From: Streptomyces sporangiiformans
GTDB taxonomy: Bacteria; Actinomycetota; Actinomycetes; Streptomycetales; Streptomycetaceae
Assembly: GCF_005768555.2 (NCBI RefSeq)
Contig: NZ_VCHX02000083.1
Span: 186,001 to 250,000 of the forward strand
Direction of reading: 5' to 3'
Length of the DNA stretch: 64,000 nucleotides
This document shows, in pieces, positions 1-9,102 of the stretch (within the stretch, counting starts at the first letter, position 1; every line of letters begins with the position of its first letter). Below the pieces are notes generated by a model. The model saw only the letters and a program-made list of their open reading frames with translations. It ran no database searches and was not told where the DNA came from. The position numbers and the translations under genes are program-made.

Positions 1-2253
1 GGCGCCGCTGACTGTGCCGTCCTCCGCCTGGTAGACCGTCGGCACCAGGGTGCCGTGGGAAGGCGTGACGCGCAGGCGGTCCAGGGCCAGTTCGCGTGAG
101 GCACCGGTGACGGTGATCTTGTTGACGCCGCCGGACAGGAACACCCGGATGTCGTCCGTGCCCTTCTTGCCGCCCCCGACCTTGGGAACGTCGAGCTCCT
201 CGCCGTTGAGGGAGAGGCCCGCCCGGCCGCCGCCGAGATGGTCGACGGACACGGTCGCCTCGCCGTCGGAAGGCGCGTGCACCCAGAAGGTTGTCGAGGC
301 GTCCTTGGGCAGCGGCACCGTGCCGGGGCCGGACGCGCCGGAGCGGCTGTAGTCGGGCCGGGCTCCGGAGAGGGTCGCGTACTCCGCCTCGTAGATCGCC
401 GGCGCGGTCACGCGCTCGTCGCGCAGCGACAGGTCGATCTTGTCGATGATCGCGTCGCCCTTGGTGACGCCCAGGTCCGGGTCCTTCGCGGCGAGCGTGA
501 TCCGGTGCTTGCCGGCAGTCAGCTTAACCGAAGTATCGGTGTGGCCCCAGACCACCCACTTGTAGCCGAGCGGCAGCCGCAGCTCCTGCGGATCCTTGCC
601 GTCCACGCGCAGGAAGACATTGGTGGGGCCCTGTTCCTTCACCCGGTCGTACAGGTTGTAGGAGTTGGCGAACACGCTCAGGTCGTACGTGCCGTCCTGC
701 GGGACCTCCACGTCGAAGGCGAGCACTCCGTCGGAGCCGGTGCGCAGGCCTCCCACGTTGTAGGCGCCCGAAGTCGCGAACTTCCCGACCTGGCGGGGCG
801 ATCCCTCAGGGCCGTTCTTGGAGTAGCCGCCGCCGGTGTAGGCGGCGTTCTCCGCCTCGTACGTCTTCCGCCAGCTCACAGAGGGTTCGGCCGGTGCTCC
901 GCCGTTTCCGCCGGGGGAGAGGATGACCTGGTACGCCGACATCTCGTTCATACCGGTCATCGGGAGGGTGACGGTGCCGTCGGTACCGACCTGGATGTCC
1001 TGGTCCGCGAGCCGCAGCGGCTGGGCCGAGTCGCCGACCTGCCCGGTCCACGGGATCTCCTGCACGGTGGCATGCACCGTCGTGCCGAACAGTTCGGGGT
1101 CGATGTTCTGGAAGACGACGTCCGCGTCGCCGCTCTTGCCGCCGAAGATGGCCCGGGACTGCTTCTTGCCCTCGTCGAGCGTGGCGACACCCTGGAGGGT
1201 GTACTGCACGTTGGGGTGCGGGGCGGTCACCTCCACGGTGTGTCCGGTCATCTGGCCATAGGCATTGAACAGCCACCACTGGCCGTTGCCCTTGTTCGCC
1301 TCCACCGCCGAGTCGTTGAGGTTGCCGTCGATGTTCCAGTACGCAAGGTCGGCGTCGATCTTGGACTCCTCGATGGCGGAGACCCACTGGACGACCTGGC
1401 CGGGCACGGACAGATGGTAGTTGTGGCCGTACTCGTTGACGTTGATGGGCAGCGGCTCGATACCGACCTCCTTCTCCCACTGCCGGTACTTGGCGACACT
1501 CGTCCGGACCGCGGCGGGCGACGACAACTCGTGCCAGGTCATCACGTCAGGGACGACGTCGTTGGCCTTGGCGTACTGCAGGAAGCCCTTGACCTGGTCG
1601 TAGAGCACGCTGGTATTGGGTCCGGCGATGCGCGCCTTCGGGTCGAGGCTCTTGATGAGCTGGTAGGTCTCCTTCCACGCCGCGAAGTAGTGCTGCGGGT
1701 CCTTGAGCCAGGAGACCTTGTTGTAGCTCCAGTCACCGGTGCCGAACATGTTCCCTTCGGGTTCGTTGAAGGGCACGTAGACGACGTGGTCCTTGTAGTC
1801 GCCCATGGTCAGGACCTGTTCGACCTGTTTCTTGATCTTCGCCTTGAAGTCGGCGAGCCGCGCGGGGCCGTCCGCGCCCGGCCACTGGTAGGGGAAGCCG
1901 CGGTAGATGTCGGTCATGTAGATGTAGACGTCCTTGCCGCCGGAGTCCACGAACGGCGGCAGGACCTCGAGGGCGTCGGCCCCCGGGTGCTGGGGCCCGT
2001 CCTGCGCCTTCGTCGACACCGTACGGACGTGCATGCCCTCGAGGAGGTTGCGGCTCGGCACTCCGTCGCCGTAGATGCCGTACAGCGAGCCGGAAGCCCC
2101 GCCGTGGAAGGGGCCGGTGTCGGTGGCGAGGTCCACGACGAGCCGTTCCGGCTCCGCCGCCCCGGCACTGCCGGCGGTGGTTGAGGCGAGAACGGTGGCG
2201 AGGACCGTCACCGCCGCGGCGCCTGCTCCTGCTGTTCTTCTTCTGCGTGGCAC
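1..2253 (-). CDS. Secreted clan GH-A glycoside hydrolase (GH39-like) with CBM6/35-like modules, partial
   Basis: The gene runs off the left edge; 751 codons lie in the window. The GTG start at 2253 follows a GGAG ribosome site and opens an Arg-rich signal peptide ending near AGAAEPE. A TIM-barrel-like domain follows with acid/base candidate Glu164 in FNEPEGN and nucleophile candidate Glu274 in NVNEYG, the clan GH-A arrangement. From about residue 470 on come at least two, probably three, carbohydrate-binding modules that open with YEAENA, YEAEYA and YQAEDG, typical of CBM6/35. It should hydrolyse an extracellular plant glycan; the exact family and substrate are inferred only. It is divergent from the LacI gene at 2775, and two of the four shared palindromes lie in its upstream region, so repression by that regulator is likely. 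Confidence 0.85.
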   Translation of the reverse strand, partial: MPRRRRTAGAGAAAVTVLATVLASTTAGSAGAAEPERLVVDLATDTGPFHGGASGSLYGIYGDGVPSRNLLEGMHVRTVSTKAQDGPQHPGADALEVLPPFVDSGGKDVYIYMTDIYRGFPYQWPGADGPARLADFKAKIKKQVEQVLTMGDYKDHVVYVPFNEPEGNMFGTGDWSYNKVSWLKDPQHYFAAWKETYQLIKSLDPKARIAGPNTSVLYDQVKGFLQYAKANDVVPDVMTWHELSSPAAVRTSVAKYRQWEKEVGIEPLPINVNEYGHNYHLSVPGQVVQWVSAIEESKIDADLAYWNIDGNLNDSAVEANKGNGQWWLFNAYGQMTGHTVEVTAPHPNVQYTLQGVATLDEGKKQSRAIFGGKSGDADVVFQNIDPELFGTTVHATVQEIPWTGQVGDSAQPLRLADQDIQVGTDGTVTLPMTGMNEMSAYQVILSPGGNGGAPAEPSVSWRKTYEAENAAYTGGGYSKNGPEGSPRQVGKFATSGAYNVGGLRTGSDGVLAFDVEVPQDGTYDLSVFANSYNLYDRVKEQGPTNVFLRVDGKDPQELRLPLGYKWVVWGHTDTSVKLTAGKHRITLAAKDPDLGVTKGDAIIDKIDLSLRDERVTAPAIYEAEYATLSGARPDYSRSGASGPGTVPLPKDASTTFWVHAPSDGEATVSVDHLGGGRAGLSLNGEELDVPKVGGGKKGTDDIRVFLSGGVNKITVTGASRELALDRLRVTPSHGTLVPTVYQAEDGTVSGA

Positions 2254-2328
2254 TGAAGTCTCCGTGTTGTCCCTGGGGGCGCAAAGAAGGGGGTGGTTCG
2301 GCGGCCTGGTCTGTCTCGATCGCCGATT

Positions 2329-2340
2329 CGAACCGGTTCG
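2329..2340. promoter_or_regulatory. LacI-type operator copy 1
   Basis: Perfect palindrome CGAACCGGTTCG, 76 bp upstream of the GH gene start at 2253. It is one of four identical copies between the divergent GH and LacI genes. Confidence 0.75.
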
Positions 2341-2414
2341 ACACATGCTGCGCACATGGCTCGCTGTCATGGGGGAGGTGTCTTTGACGGCGGAGTGGTG
2401 TCCCGCGCCCTTGT

Positions 2415-2426
2415 CGAACCGGTTCG
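2415..2426. promoter_or_regulatory. LacI-type operator copy 2
   Basis: Second perfect CGAACCGGTTCG, 86 bp (about eight helical turns) from copy 1, so two repressor dimers could lie on one DNA face upstream of the GH gene. Confidence 0.75.
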
Positions 2427-2627
2427 CCGGAAGCTAGCACCGGTGAATCGGGCCAGCAATACTCCCGACACGATCTCTCCGCCCCGGTGCGGGCGGACCT
2501 CCGGTGCGGCGTGGGCCGCAGGAGAGATCAAAGTTGGCGGTCAGAGCGATGGCACGGGATATGGACGGTGGTTGTCGCGTGCGGCGCGTCGGGCTTCCCG
2601 AGTGTTTCGGAAAGTGTGCGCAAGGCA

Positions 2628-2656
2628 TTGACACCTGCCCGGTCGGCTTCTTACCT
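2628..2656 (+). promoter_or_regulatory. Possible promoter of the LacI gene
   Basis: TTGACA at 2628-2633, then 17 nt, then a weak -10 (TTACCT, 2651-2656). Operator copy 3 begins about 10 nt downstream, where the transcription start would fall, which fits autorepression. The poor -10 keeps confidence low. Confidence 0.4.
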
Positions 2657-2666
2657 TCCCTTCATG

Positions 2667-2678
2667 CGAACCGGTTCG
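2667..2678. promoter_or_regulatory. LacI-type operator copy 3
   Basis: Third perfect CGAACCGGTTCG, just downstream of the putative promoter of the regulator. Confidence 0.75.
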
Positions 2679-2749
2679 ACAACCGGGATCATCGCCCTTT
2701 CGTTCCCTCAGCACCCCCGACCGGTACGATCCTCTCTCTCAGGGATCAG

Positions 2750-2761
2750 CGAACCGGTTCG
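2750..2761. promoter_or_regulatory. LacI-type operator copy 4
   Basis: Fourth perfect CGAACCGGTTCG. It abuts the GAAGGAG ribosome site of the LacI gene and lies 83 bp from copy 3. Confidence 0.75.
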
Positions 2762-2774
2762 ACGAAGGAGTTCC

Positions 2775-3821
2775 GTGAACATCGGTGAGATTGCCAAGCG
2801 GGCCGGTGTCTCGCGGAGCACCGTGTCGTACGCGTTGAGCGGCAAGCGTGCCGTGTCGGACCACACCCGAGAGAAGATCCAGCGCGTCATCGACGACCTG
2901 GGCTACCGGCCCAACGCGAGCGCACGCGCCCTGGCCAACGGCCGGACCAACACCATCGGTCTGGTCTTCCCGCCGGCCGGCGACCACTACACCGGAATGC
3001 AGCTCGATTTCATCGGCAGCGTGGTGGAGGCCGCGGCTGCCCACGACTACGACGTACTGCTCTCACCCAGCGGTGTGGACAGCGACCGCTCATTCCAGCG
3101 GCTTCTGGGCGAGCGACGCGTCGACGGCGCGATCCTGATGGAGATCAGGCTTCAGGACGACCGGGTCGACCACCTCCTCGCCGAGAACTTCCCCGCCGTC
3201 TGCATCGGCCGTACCGCGCAGCCGGAGAGCGACTGGTGGGTCGGCCTGGACCACACCGCGCTGGCGGCGGCCTGTGTCCACCACCTCGCGGACCTGGGCC
3301 ACCGCAGGATCGCCTTCGTCAACCGGCCCGAGCGGCTCCTGCGCGCCGGGTACGAATCCGCGCACCGAGGACTCGACGGCTTCACCAAGGCCGCCGCGGA
3401 GCGCGGGCTCACCGTCCGCACGTACACCTGCGGGGACGACGCTCCCTCGGGCCAGGCCTGCCTGGAGCGGATCCTGTACGACGACCCCGCCACCACGGCC
3501 CTCGTCACGCTGAACGAAGCCGCACTGGGCGGCCTCTACCGCGGCCTGGCCCATGCGGGCCGCCATGTGCCGCGCGACTTCTCCGTCACCGGCGTCGTGG
3601 CCGCCCGGTGGGCCGAGACGGTGACACCGCAGCTCACGGCGGCCGACATGCCGGCGGCGCAGATGGGGCGTCTGGCCGTCGAACTGCTCGTCGAGCGGCT
3701 CGACCACCCTGACGCACCGCCTCGCCACCACCTGCTCGCTCCGCCGATCTCGCTCCGCGCCAGCACCGGACCCGCCGGCACCGCTGCGCCCGCGACCCCC
3801 GGCTCCGACTTGAACGCCTGA
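2775..3821 (+). CDS. LacI-family transcriptional regulator
   Basis: 348 aa. The GTG start at 2775 follows GAAGGAG at 2764-2770 with ideal spacing; the frame stays open upstream but the helix-turn-helix begins here. Residues 1-50 hold the LacI HTH (IGEIAKRAGVSRSTVSYAL) and the hinge helix (NASARALANG). A periplasmic-binding-protein-like sensor domain follows to about residue 330. It probably represses the divergent GH gene and itself through the four CGAACCGGTTCG sites, and possibly the downstream importer operon. The inducer is probably a sugar released by the hydrolases, which is an inference. Confidence 0.93.
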   Translation: MNIGEIAKRAGVSRSTVSYALSGKRAVSDHTREKIQRVIDDLGYRPNASARALANGRTNTIGLVFPPAGDHYTGMQLDFIGSVVEAAAAHDYDVLLSPSGVDSDRSFQRLLGERRVDGAILMEIRLQDDRVDHLLAENFPAVCIGRTAQPESDWWVGLDHTALAAACVHHLADLGHRRIAFVNRPERLLRAGYESAHRGLDGFTKAAAERGLTVRTYTCGDDAPSGQACLERILYDDPATTALVTLNEAALGGLYRGLAHAGRHVPRDFSVTGVVAARWAETVTPQLTAADMPAAQMGRLAVELLVERLDHPDAPPRHHLLAPPISLRASTGPAGTAAPATPGSDLNA

Positions 3822-3897
3822 CCGGCTGCCCCGACCGGCTGCCCACTGTCGGAGCCGCAACTGTCCGCGTCGGAGGCGTTCTTCGCCCCCGCCGCCC

Positions 3898-4020
3898 CTA
3901 CCCTCCCCCAAGCTCTCGGCTTCGCTCGAGCAGGGGGACCCCCCTCATCCCCGGGGCTTCGCCCCTTCAACCCCGTTTCGGGGCCGGCCCCCGGACCCCG
4001 CTCCTCAAGCGCCGGAATGG
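3898..4020. repeat. Streptomyces-type intergenic GC-rich repeat with hairpins
   Basis: The gap between the LacI gene and the binding-protein gene holds an interspersed-repeat-like stretch: a CTCCCCC ... GGGGGACC hairpin (3902-3940), then CCCCGGGGCTTCGCCCC and GGGGCCGGCCCC blocks ending CTCCTCAAGCGCCGG. Similar blocks recur between genes in many Streptomyces genomes. It could attenuate transcription between regulator and importer. Confidence 0.55.
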
Positions 4021-4109
4021 CTGAGTTGTGCGCGGCTGTATCGCGCGCAGTCATTCGTGTGCTTGGCATGCCCACATCCAAACCTGACCCGCAACAAGAG
4101 GAACGTCCC

Positions 4110-5354
4110 ATGAACAGACCCACAAGACGCCGTGTCACCGCCACCGCCATGACCGTCGTCGCCCTCACCGCCGGCACCACCGCCTGCTCCTCCGGCGACG
4201 ACACCCCGTCCGCGAAGGCGGCGGACGGCGGCAACTACACCATCTGGGACCCCTATCCGCAGTTCGCCAAGGATTCGGACTGGGCGAAGCTGCTGGACAG
4301 TTGTGGCAGCAAGGCCGGGGTCAAGATCAAGCGGACGGCCTTCGACACCAGCGACCTGACGAACAAGGCACTGCTGGCAGCCCAGCAGGACAACTCCCCG
4401 GACGTCCTCATCCTCGACAACCCGGTGGTGTCGACCCTCGCCGAGGCCGGGGCGCTCACCACCACCGACGAGAACAAGGTGGACACCTCCAAGGCGGACC
4501 CCAACCTGCTCGCGGCCGGTCAGGCGGACGGCAAGACCTACGGCACGCCCATCGGCGCCAACACCCTCGCCCTCTACTACAACAAGGACGTCCTCAAAAC
4601 CGCGGGCGTGGACATCGCCTCGGTCAAGGACTGGAAGTCACTGACGGCGGCGCTGGCGAAGGTCAAGAAGGCGGGGAAGAAGGGCGTCACCTTCTCCGCG
4701 ATCGGCACCGAGGAGGGCAGCTTCCAGTTCCTGCCGTGGTTCTGGGGCTCGGGAGCGCAGCTGACCGAACTCGACTCCTCCCAGGGCGTGTCGGCGCTGT
4801 CCCTGTGGAACGACTGGCTGAAGAAGGGCTACGCGCCCAACTCGGTCATCAACAACACCCAGACCACCAGCTGGCAGGAGTTCGCGAGCGGCGACTACGC
4901 GTTCGCCGAGAACGGCACCTGGCAGCTCGCGGGCGCCGAGAAGGCCGGGTTCGACTACGGCGTTCTGCCCATCCCCGGCGCCGACGGGGGCAACGCCGCG
5001 GCCCCGACGGGCGGCGAGTTCGTCACCGTCCCGGTCCAGAGCGACACCGGTCGCTACGCCACCACGCGGAAGCTGGTGTCCTGCCTGACCAGCACCGAGA
5101 ACCTGTACGACACGGACACCACCCTGTCGTACGTGGCCCCCACCGGCGAGGTGCAGGACAAGCAGGTGGCCTCCGACGCCAAGCTCAAGCCCTGGGTCGA
5201 GGCGGTCAAGGCGGCCAAGGGACGCACCAGTGACGACCTCGGCACCAAGTACCCCAAGATTTCTGAGCAGTTGTGGAAGGCGGTCCAGTCCGCCCTCAGC
5301 GGGTCGCAGTCGCCGAAGGCCGCTCTCACCGCGGCACAGGACGCCGTCAAGTAG
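4110..5354 (+). CDS. Sugar ABC transporter substrate-binding lipoprotein
   Basis: 414 aa. ATG at 4110 follows AGAGGAAC and opens a lipoprotein signal (MNRPTRRR, hydrophobic stretch, Cys in TTACSSGDD). The mature part is a family 1 extracellular solute-binding protein, with features such as GANTLALYYNKDVLKTAG and DYAFAENGTWQ. It captures a mono- or oligosaccharide outside the membrane and delivers it to the two permeases that follow. No ATPase gene is adjacent; in Streptomyces such importers usually share the MsiK ATPase encoded elsewhere, which is family knowledge. The neighbouring hydrolases suggest a hemicellulose oligomer as substrate. Confidence 0.92.
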   Translation: MNRPTRRRVTATAMTVVALTAGTTACSSGDDTPSAKAADGGNYTIWDPYPQFAKDSDWAKLLDSCGSKAGVKIKRTAFDTSDLTNKALLAAQQDNSPDVLILDNPVVSTLAEAGALTTTDENKVDTSKADPNLLAAGQADGKTYGTPIGANTLALYYNKDVLKTAGVDIASVKDWKSLTAALAKVKKAGKKGVTFSAIGTEEGSFQFLPWFWGSGAQLTELDSSQGVSALSLWNDWLKKGYAPNSVINNTQTTSWQEFASGDYAFAENGTWQLAGAEKAGFDYGVLPIPGADGGNAAAPTGGEFVTVPVQSDTGRYATTRKLVSCLTSTENLYDTDTTLSYVAPTGEVQDKQVASDAKLKPWVEAVKAAKGRTSDDLGTKYPKISEQLWKAVQSALSGSQSPKAALTAAQDAVK

Positions 5355-5373
5355 CCCGAAACCAGGTCTTGTT

Positions 5374-6360
5374 GTGAACCGAACGACGCAACTGCCGGAC
5401 CGCCGGCCGGTACGCGAACGGAAAGGGGCGGCGGCCACCGCCGCCTCGCCCCGGGCTCGCACCGCCACCCGGCGCCGTCCCAGATCCCAGCAGTGGGCCG
5501 CCTGGGCATTCCTCGCCCCCGTGACCGTCTACCTCGCCCTCTTCTACGCCTATCCGCTCTACCGCAACGTCGACCTGAGCCTGCGCAACTACACCGTCCG
5601 CTCCTTCGTCCAGGGCAACGCGCCGTTCACCGGTCTGCAGAACTACCGGACCGTCTTCGACGACCCGGCCTTCGGCCCCGCCCTGATGCACACCGTGGTG
5701 TTCACCGCCGTGTGCCTGTTCTTCCAATACGCCATCGGCCTGGCCCTCGCGGTCTTCTTCAACCAGCACTTCCGGCTCTCCGCGACGCTGCGGGCCCTGT
5801 TCCTGGTGCCCTGGTTGCTGCCGCTCATCGTGTCGGCCTCCACCTGGTCGTGGATGCTCAACAGCGACTCCGGTGTCGTCAACTCCGCCCTGCACGCCTT
5901 CGGTATCGATCCGGTGAACTGGCTGACCTCACCTTCGTGGTCGCTGACCTCGGTGATCATCGCCAACATCTGGATCGGCGTGCCGTTCAACCTGGTCGTG
6001 CTCCACAGCGGTCTGCAGTCGATCCCCCGCAGCCTCTACGAAGCGGCCGCCCTCGACGGCGCCGGCGCCTGGCGGCGCTTCAGGCACATCACCTTCCCGC
6101 TGCTGCGCCCGGTGTCCGCCATCACCCTCCTGCTGGGCCTGGTCTACACGCTCAAGGTCTTCGACATCATCTGGATCATGACCAAGGGCGGTCCGGCGGA
6201 CTCGTCCACCACCTTCGCCACCTGGTCCTACCGGCTCGGCTTCGGCAACCTGCTCCCCGCCTTCGGCCCCGGTGCGGCCGTCGGGAACCTGCTCGTCGTC
6301 GCGGCCCTCGTCCTCGGCCTGGTGTACCTGAGAGTCCAGCGAAAGCAGTACGCCTCATGA
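5374..6360 (+). CDS. Sugar ABC transporter permease, MalF-type
   Basis: 328 aa from the GTG at 5374, 19 nt after the binding-protein stop. A basic cytosolic N-terminus of about 45 residues precedes six predicted membrane helices. The EAA loop contacting the ATPase is visible as YEAAALDGAGAWRRFRHITFPLL. It forms the membrane channel with the next gene, whose ATG overlaps this stop (ATGA), so the two are translationally coupled. Confidence 0.92.
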   Translation: MNRTTQLPDRRPVRERKGAAATAASPRARTATRRRPRSQQWAAWAFLAPVTVYLALFYAYPLYRNVDLSLRNYTVRSFVQGNAPFTGLQNYRTVFDDPAFGPALMHTVVFTAVCLFFQYAIGLALAVFFNQHFRLSATLRALFLVPWLLPLIVSASTWSWMLNSDSGVVNSALHAFGIDPVNWLTSPSWSLTSVIIANIWIGVPFNLVVLHSGLQSIPRSLYEAAALDGAGAWRRFRHITFPLLRPVSAITLLLGLVYTLKVFDIIWIMTKGGPADSSTTFATWSYRLGFGNLLPAFGPGAAVGNLLVVAALVLGLVYLRVQRKQYAS

Positions 6361-7214
6361 CCAGTCTCATGACAGCCCCCAGCACACACCGCCGGCGCCG
6401 CGGACGGGCCGGCTGGTGGAAGACGGCCACGGGCCTGTTGCTCACGACGGTCATGCTCTTCCCGGTCTATTGGATGCTCAACGTGTCCTTCACCCGCGAC
6501 CAGGACATGCGCAAGTCGCCGCCGGACTGGTTCCCCGTCCACGGCACCCTGGACGGCTACCGCGCCGTACTCGACCAGCAGCTTCCCTATCTCGCCACGA
6601 GCCTGGTCATCGGTCTCGGCACGGTCGTGCTGACCGTGGCGCTGTCCGCGCCCGCCGGCTACGCACTGGCCAAACTGCGGCCACGCGGCGGCGGCGTGAT
6701 CGGCTTCCTCTTCCTGGTCGCCCAGATGATCCCCGGCATCATCATGGCGATGGGCTTCTACGCCATCTACCTCAGCCTCGGCCTGCTCCAGTCGGTGCCC
6801 GGCCTGATCGTCGCGGACTCCACGCTGGCCGTCCCGTTCGCCGTCCTGATCTTCACCGCGTTCATGTCCGGCATCCCCGGCGAACTCCTCCAGGCGGCGA
6901 AGACGGACGGAGCCGGTGCCCTGCGCACCTTCTGGTACGTCGTCCTGCCCATGAGCCGCAACGCCGTCGTCACGGTGTCGCTGTTCGCGTTCCTCTGGTC
7001 GTGGTCGGACTTCGTCTTCGCCAGCACCCTCGCGAACGGCGGGGCCCACGAGCCGATCACCCTCGGCATCTACCAGTACATCGGCAACAACAACCAGGAG
7101 TGGAACGCCATCATGGCCACCGCCGTCGTCGCCTCGCTGCCCGCCACCGTGATCCTCGTCCTCGCCCAGCGTTACGTCGCCGCCGGCGTCACCGCCGGAG
7201 CCGTCAAGGACTGA
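6357..7214 (+). CDS. Sugar ABC transporter permease, MalG-type
   Basis: 285 aa. The ATG overlaps the stop of the preceding permease by 4 nt. Six membrane helices are predicted, with an EAA-type loop LLQAAKTDGAGALRTFWYVVLP. It is the second half of the importer channel. The next gene begins 77 nt downstream on the same strand and is probably in the same operon. Confidence 0.92.
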   Translation: MTSLMTAPSTHRRRRGRAGWWKTATGLLLTTVMLFPVYWMLNVSFTRDQDMRKSPPDWFPVHGTLDGYRAVLDQQLPYLATSLVIGLGTVVLTVALSAPAGYALAKLRPRGGGVIGFLFLVAQMIPGIIMAMGFYAIYLSLGLLQSVPGLIVADSTLAVPFAVLIFTAFMSGIPGELLQAAKTDGAGALRTFWYVVLPMSRNAVVTVSLFAFLWSWSDFVFASTLANGGAHEPITLGIYQYIGNNNQEWNAIMATAVVASLPATVILVLAQRYVAAGVTAGAVKD

Positions 7215-7291
7215 CGTGACGGACCGACTCCCTCCTGGCCACCGCATGGCCCATCGCCGGTGACCCCCGCTGAAGAAACGAGTGCCCCTTA

Positions 7292-9052
7292 ATGACCGCC
7301 GTCCGATCCGGCCCGGCCTTCTCCATCCATGACATTCCGTTCAGCACGCACGGCTCCTGGTTCGGCATCTCGCCCGTGGTGGCGGAGAAGACGCACGCCG
7401 AGGACCTCCACCTGGTCTCCCACCAGAACGGCATGCACGCCGTCCTGCGCTTCGTGCCCCTCGACGCGATGACGGGCGACCGGGCCGAGACCCGTGTCGA
7501 GGCGACACCGAGCCGGCTCAGATGGGTCCATGACGGCGGACGCATCGGCCTCGTCTACGCGTCACCGGACACCGTCCGCCTGCGCGGTGAGGGGCTGGGC
7601 CTGCGCATCACCGCGGCGGCGCAGACCCTCACGCCCTTCACGGGCACGTACTTCTACCGCGACCCCGTGGACGGGGCGTACATGTTCACCTCGTACGAGA
7701 CCGGACGCCGCTACCGGGTGACCGTACTGTCGGGCGTGGGCGAGGCGTCCGGAGGTCAGGCGCTGGGCAGCGGCGACCGCGCGCTCACGATCACCGCGGA
7801 CGCCGGCGGAGTCTGGGAAGCGGCGGTCGAGGAACTGGACAGCGCACGACGCCCCTACGCCTCCCGCATGACGTTCGGCGAGGTCGTGTTCGCGCAGGAG
7901 GGGGCCTTTGCCGCCTTCGTCGAGGCGGTGGCCCCCTGGCGCTCCTCCCGTACCCCGGCCGCCGAACTCGCCGCGTACGTCCTGTGGTCGGCGACGGTCC
8001 GCCCGGCAGCCCTGGTCACCCGGCCCGCGGTGCTGATGTCCAAGCACTGGATGGACAAGGTCTGGAGCTGGGACCACTGCTTCAACGCCCTCGCCCTGGC
8101 GCCGGGAGCACCCGATCTGGCCTTCGACCAGTTCTCGCTGCCGTTCGACCACCAGGACGAGAGCGGGGCGCTGCCCGACTCGGTGACCCACTCGGAGGTC
8201 CTCTACAACTTCGTCAAACCACCCATCCACGGCTGGACCCTGGCCCACCTGCGCCGACGGCTCCCCGAGTCCCTCGGACGTACGGAACTCACCGAGATCT
8301 ACCGCCAGTTGCGACGCTGGACGGACTTCTGGCTCACCGCACGCCGCGCCCCGGGTGCCGCCCTGCCCCACTACCAGCACGGCAACGACAGCGGCTGGGA
8401 CAACGCCACGACCTTCGACCCCGAGCGCGTGGTCGTCAGTGCCGACCTGGCCGCCTTCCTCACCCTCCAGCTCCATGAACTCGCGGGCCTGGCCGCCGAA
8501 CTGGGCCGTCCCGACGAGGCCCGCCACTGGACCCGCACCGCCGAGGCGACCCAGGCAGCGATGCTCGACGAACTGTGGACGGGCGAGCGGTTCGTGGCCA
8601 GGGGCGTCGACAGCTCTCAGACCTGGAGCAGCTCAAGCCTGCTGGACCTGATGCCGATGGCACTGGGGGAGCACCTGCCGGAAAGCGTGAGCAGCGTCCT
8701 GGCGGCCCGTATCGAGGCCCACCTGACCCCGTACGGACTGGCCACCGAACTGCCCGACTCACCCCACTACCGCGCCGACGGCTACTGGCGCGGCCCGATC
8801 TGGGCGCCCGCCACCGTCCTCATCGAGGACGGCCTGCGCCGCAGCGGCCACCACCGTCTCGCGGACGAGATCAGCGCCCGTTTCCGGGCCCTGTGCGAAA
8901 CCCACGGCTTCGCGGAGAACTTCGACGCCCTCACCGGCACCGGCCTGCGCGACCGCGCCTACACCTGGACCGCCGCCGCCTACCTCCTCCTCGCCGAAGC
9001 CCACGAACTCCGGCGCACGGCACCCACATCCGCCGCACACACCGGCGGCTGA
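7292..9052 (+). CDS. Intracellular GH63/MGH-like glycoside hydrolase, (alpha/alpha)6 barrel
   Basis: 586 aa with no signal peptide, so probably cytosolic. The N-terminal ~220 residues look like a beta-sandwich; the C-terminal ~360 residues carry six-hairpin (alpha/alpha)6 motifs, including KVWSWDHCFNALALAPG, HYQHGNDSGWDNATTFD and GYWRGPIWAPATVLI, as in GH63, YgjK and mannosylglycerate hydrolase-like enzymes. Its place directly after the importer permeases suggests it trims the imported oligosaccharide. Linkage specificity cannot be set from sequence. Confidence 0.85.
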   Translation: MTAVRSGPAFSIHDIPFSTHGSWFGISPVVAEKTHAEDLHLVSHQNGMHAVLRFVPLDAMTGDRAETRVEATPSRLRWVHDGGRIGLVYASPDTVRLRGEGLGLRITAAAQTLTPFTGTYFYRDPVDGAYMFTSYETGRRYRVTVLSGVGEASGGQALGSGDRALTITADAGGVWEAAVEELDSARRPYASRMTFGEVVFAQEGAFAAFVEAVAPWRSSRTPAAELAAYVLWSATVRPAALVTRPAVLMSKHWMDKVWSWDHCFNALALAPGAPDLAFDQFSLPFDHQDESGALPDSVTHSEVLYNFVKPPIHGWTLAHLRRRLPESLGRTELTEIYRQLRRWTDFWLTARRAPGAALPHYQHGNDSGWDNATTFDPERVVVSADLAAFLTLQLHELAGLAAELGRPDEARHWTRTAEATQAAMLDELWTGERFVARGVDSSQTWSSSSLLDLMPMALGEHLPESVSSVLAARIEAHLTPYGLATELPDSPHYRADGYWRGPIWAPATVLIEDGLRRSGHHRLADEISARFRALCETHGFAENFDALTGTGLRDRAYTWTAAAYLLLAEAHELRRTAPTSAAHTGG

Positions 9053-9102
9053 ACGACCACCTGGGCCCCACCCAGGCAACACCCACTTTCTCGGGAGACC
9101 AC

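Noticed and set aside
238..2184. 648-codon open frame on the plus strand
   Set aside because: It is the complement of the secreted GH gene. The minus strand gives coherent hydrolase motifs, a signal peptide and CBM repeats; the plus frame gives low-complexity Val/Gly/Arg sequence.
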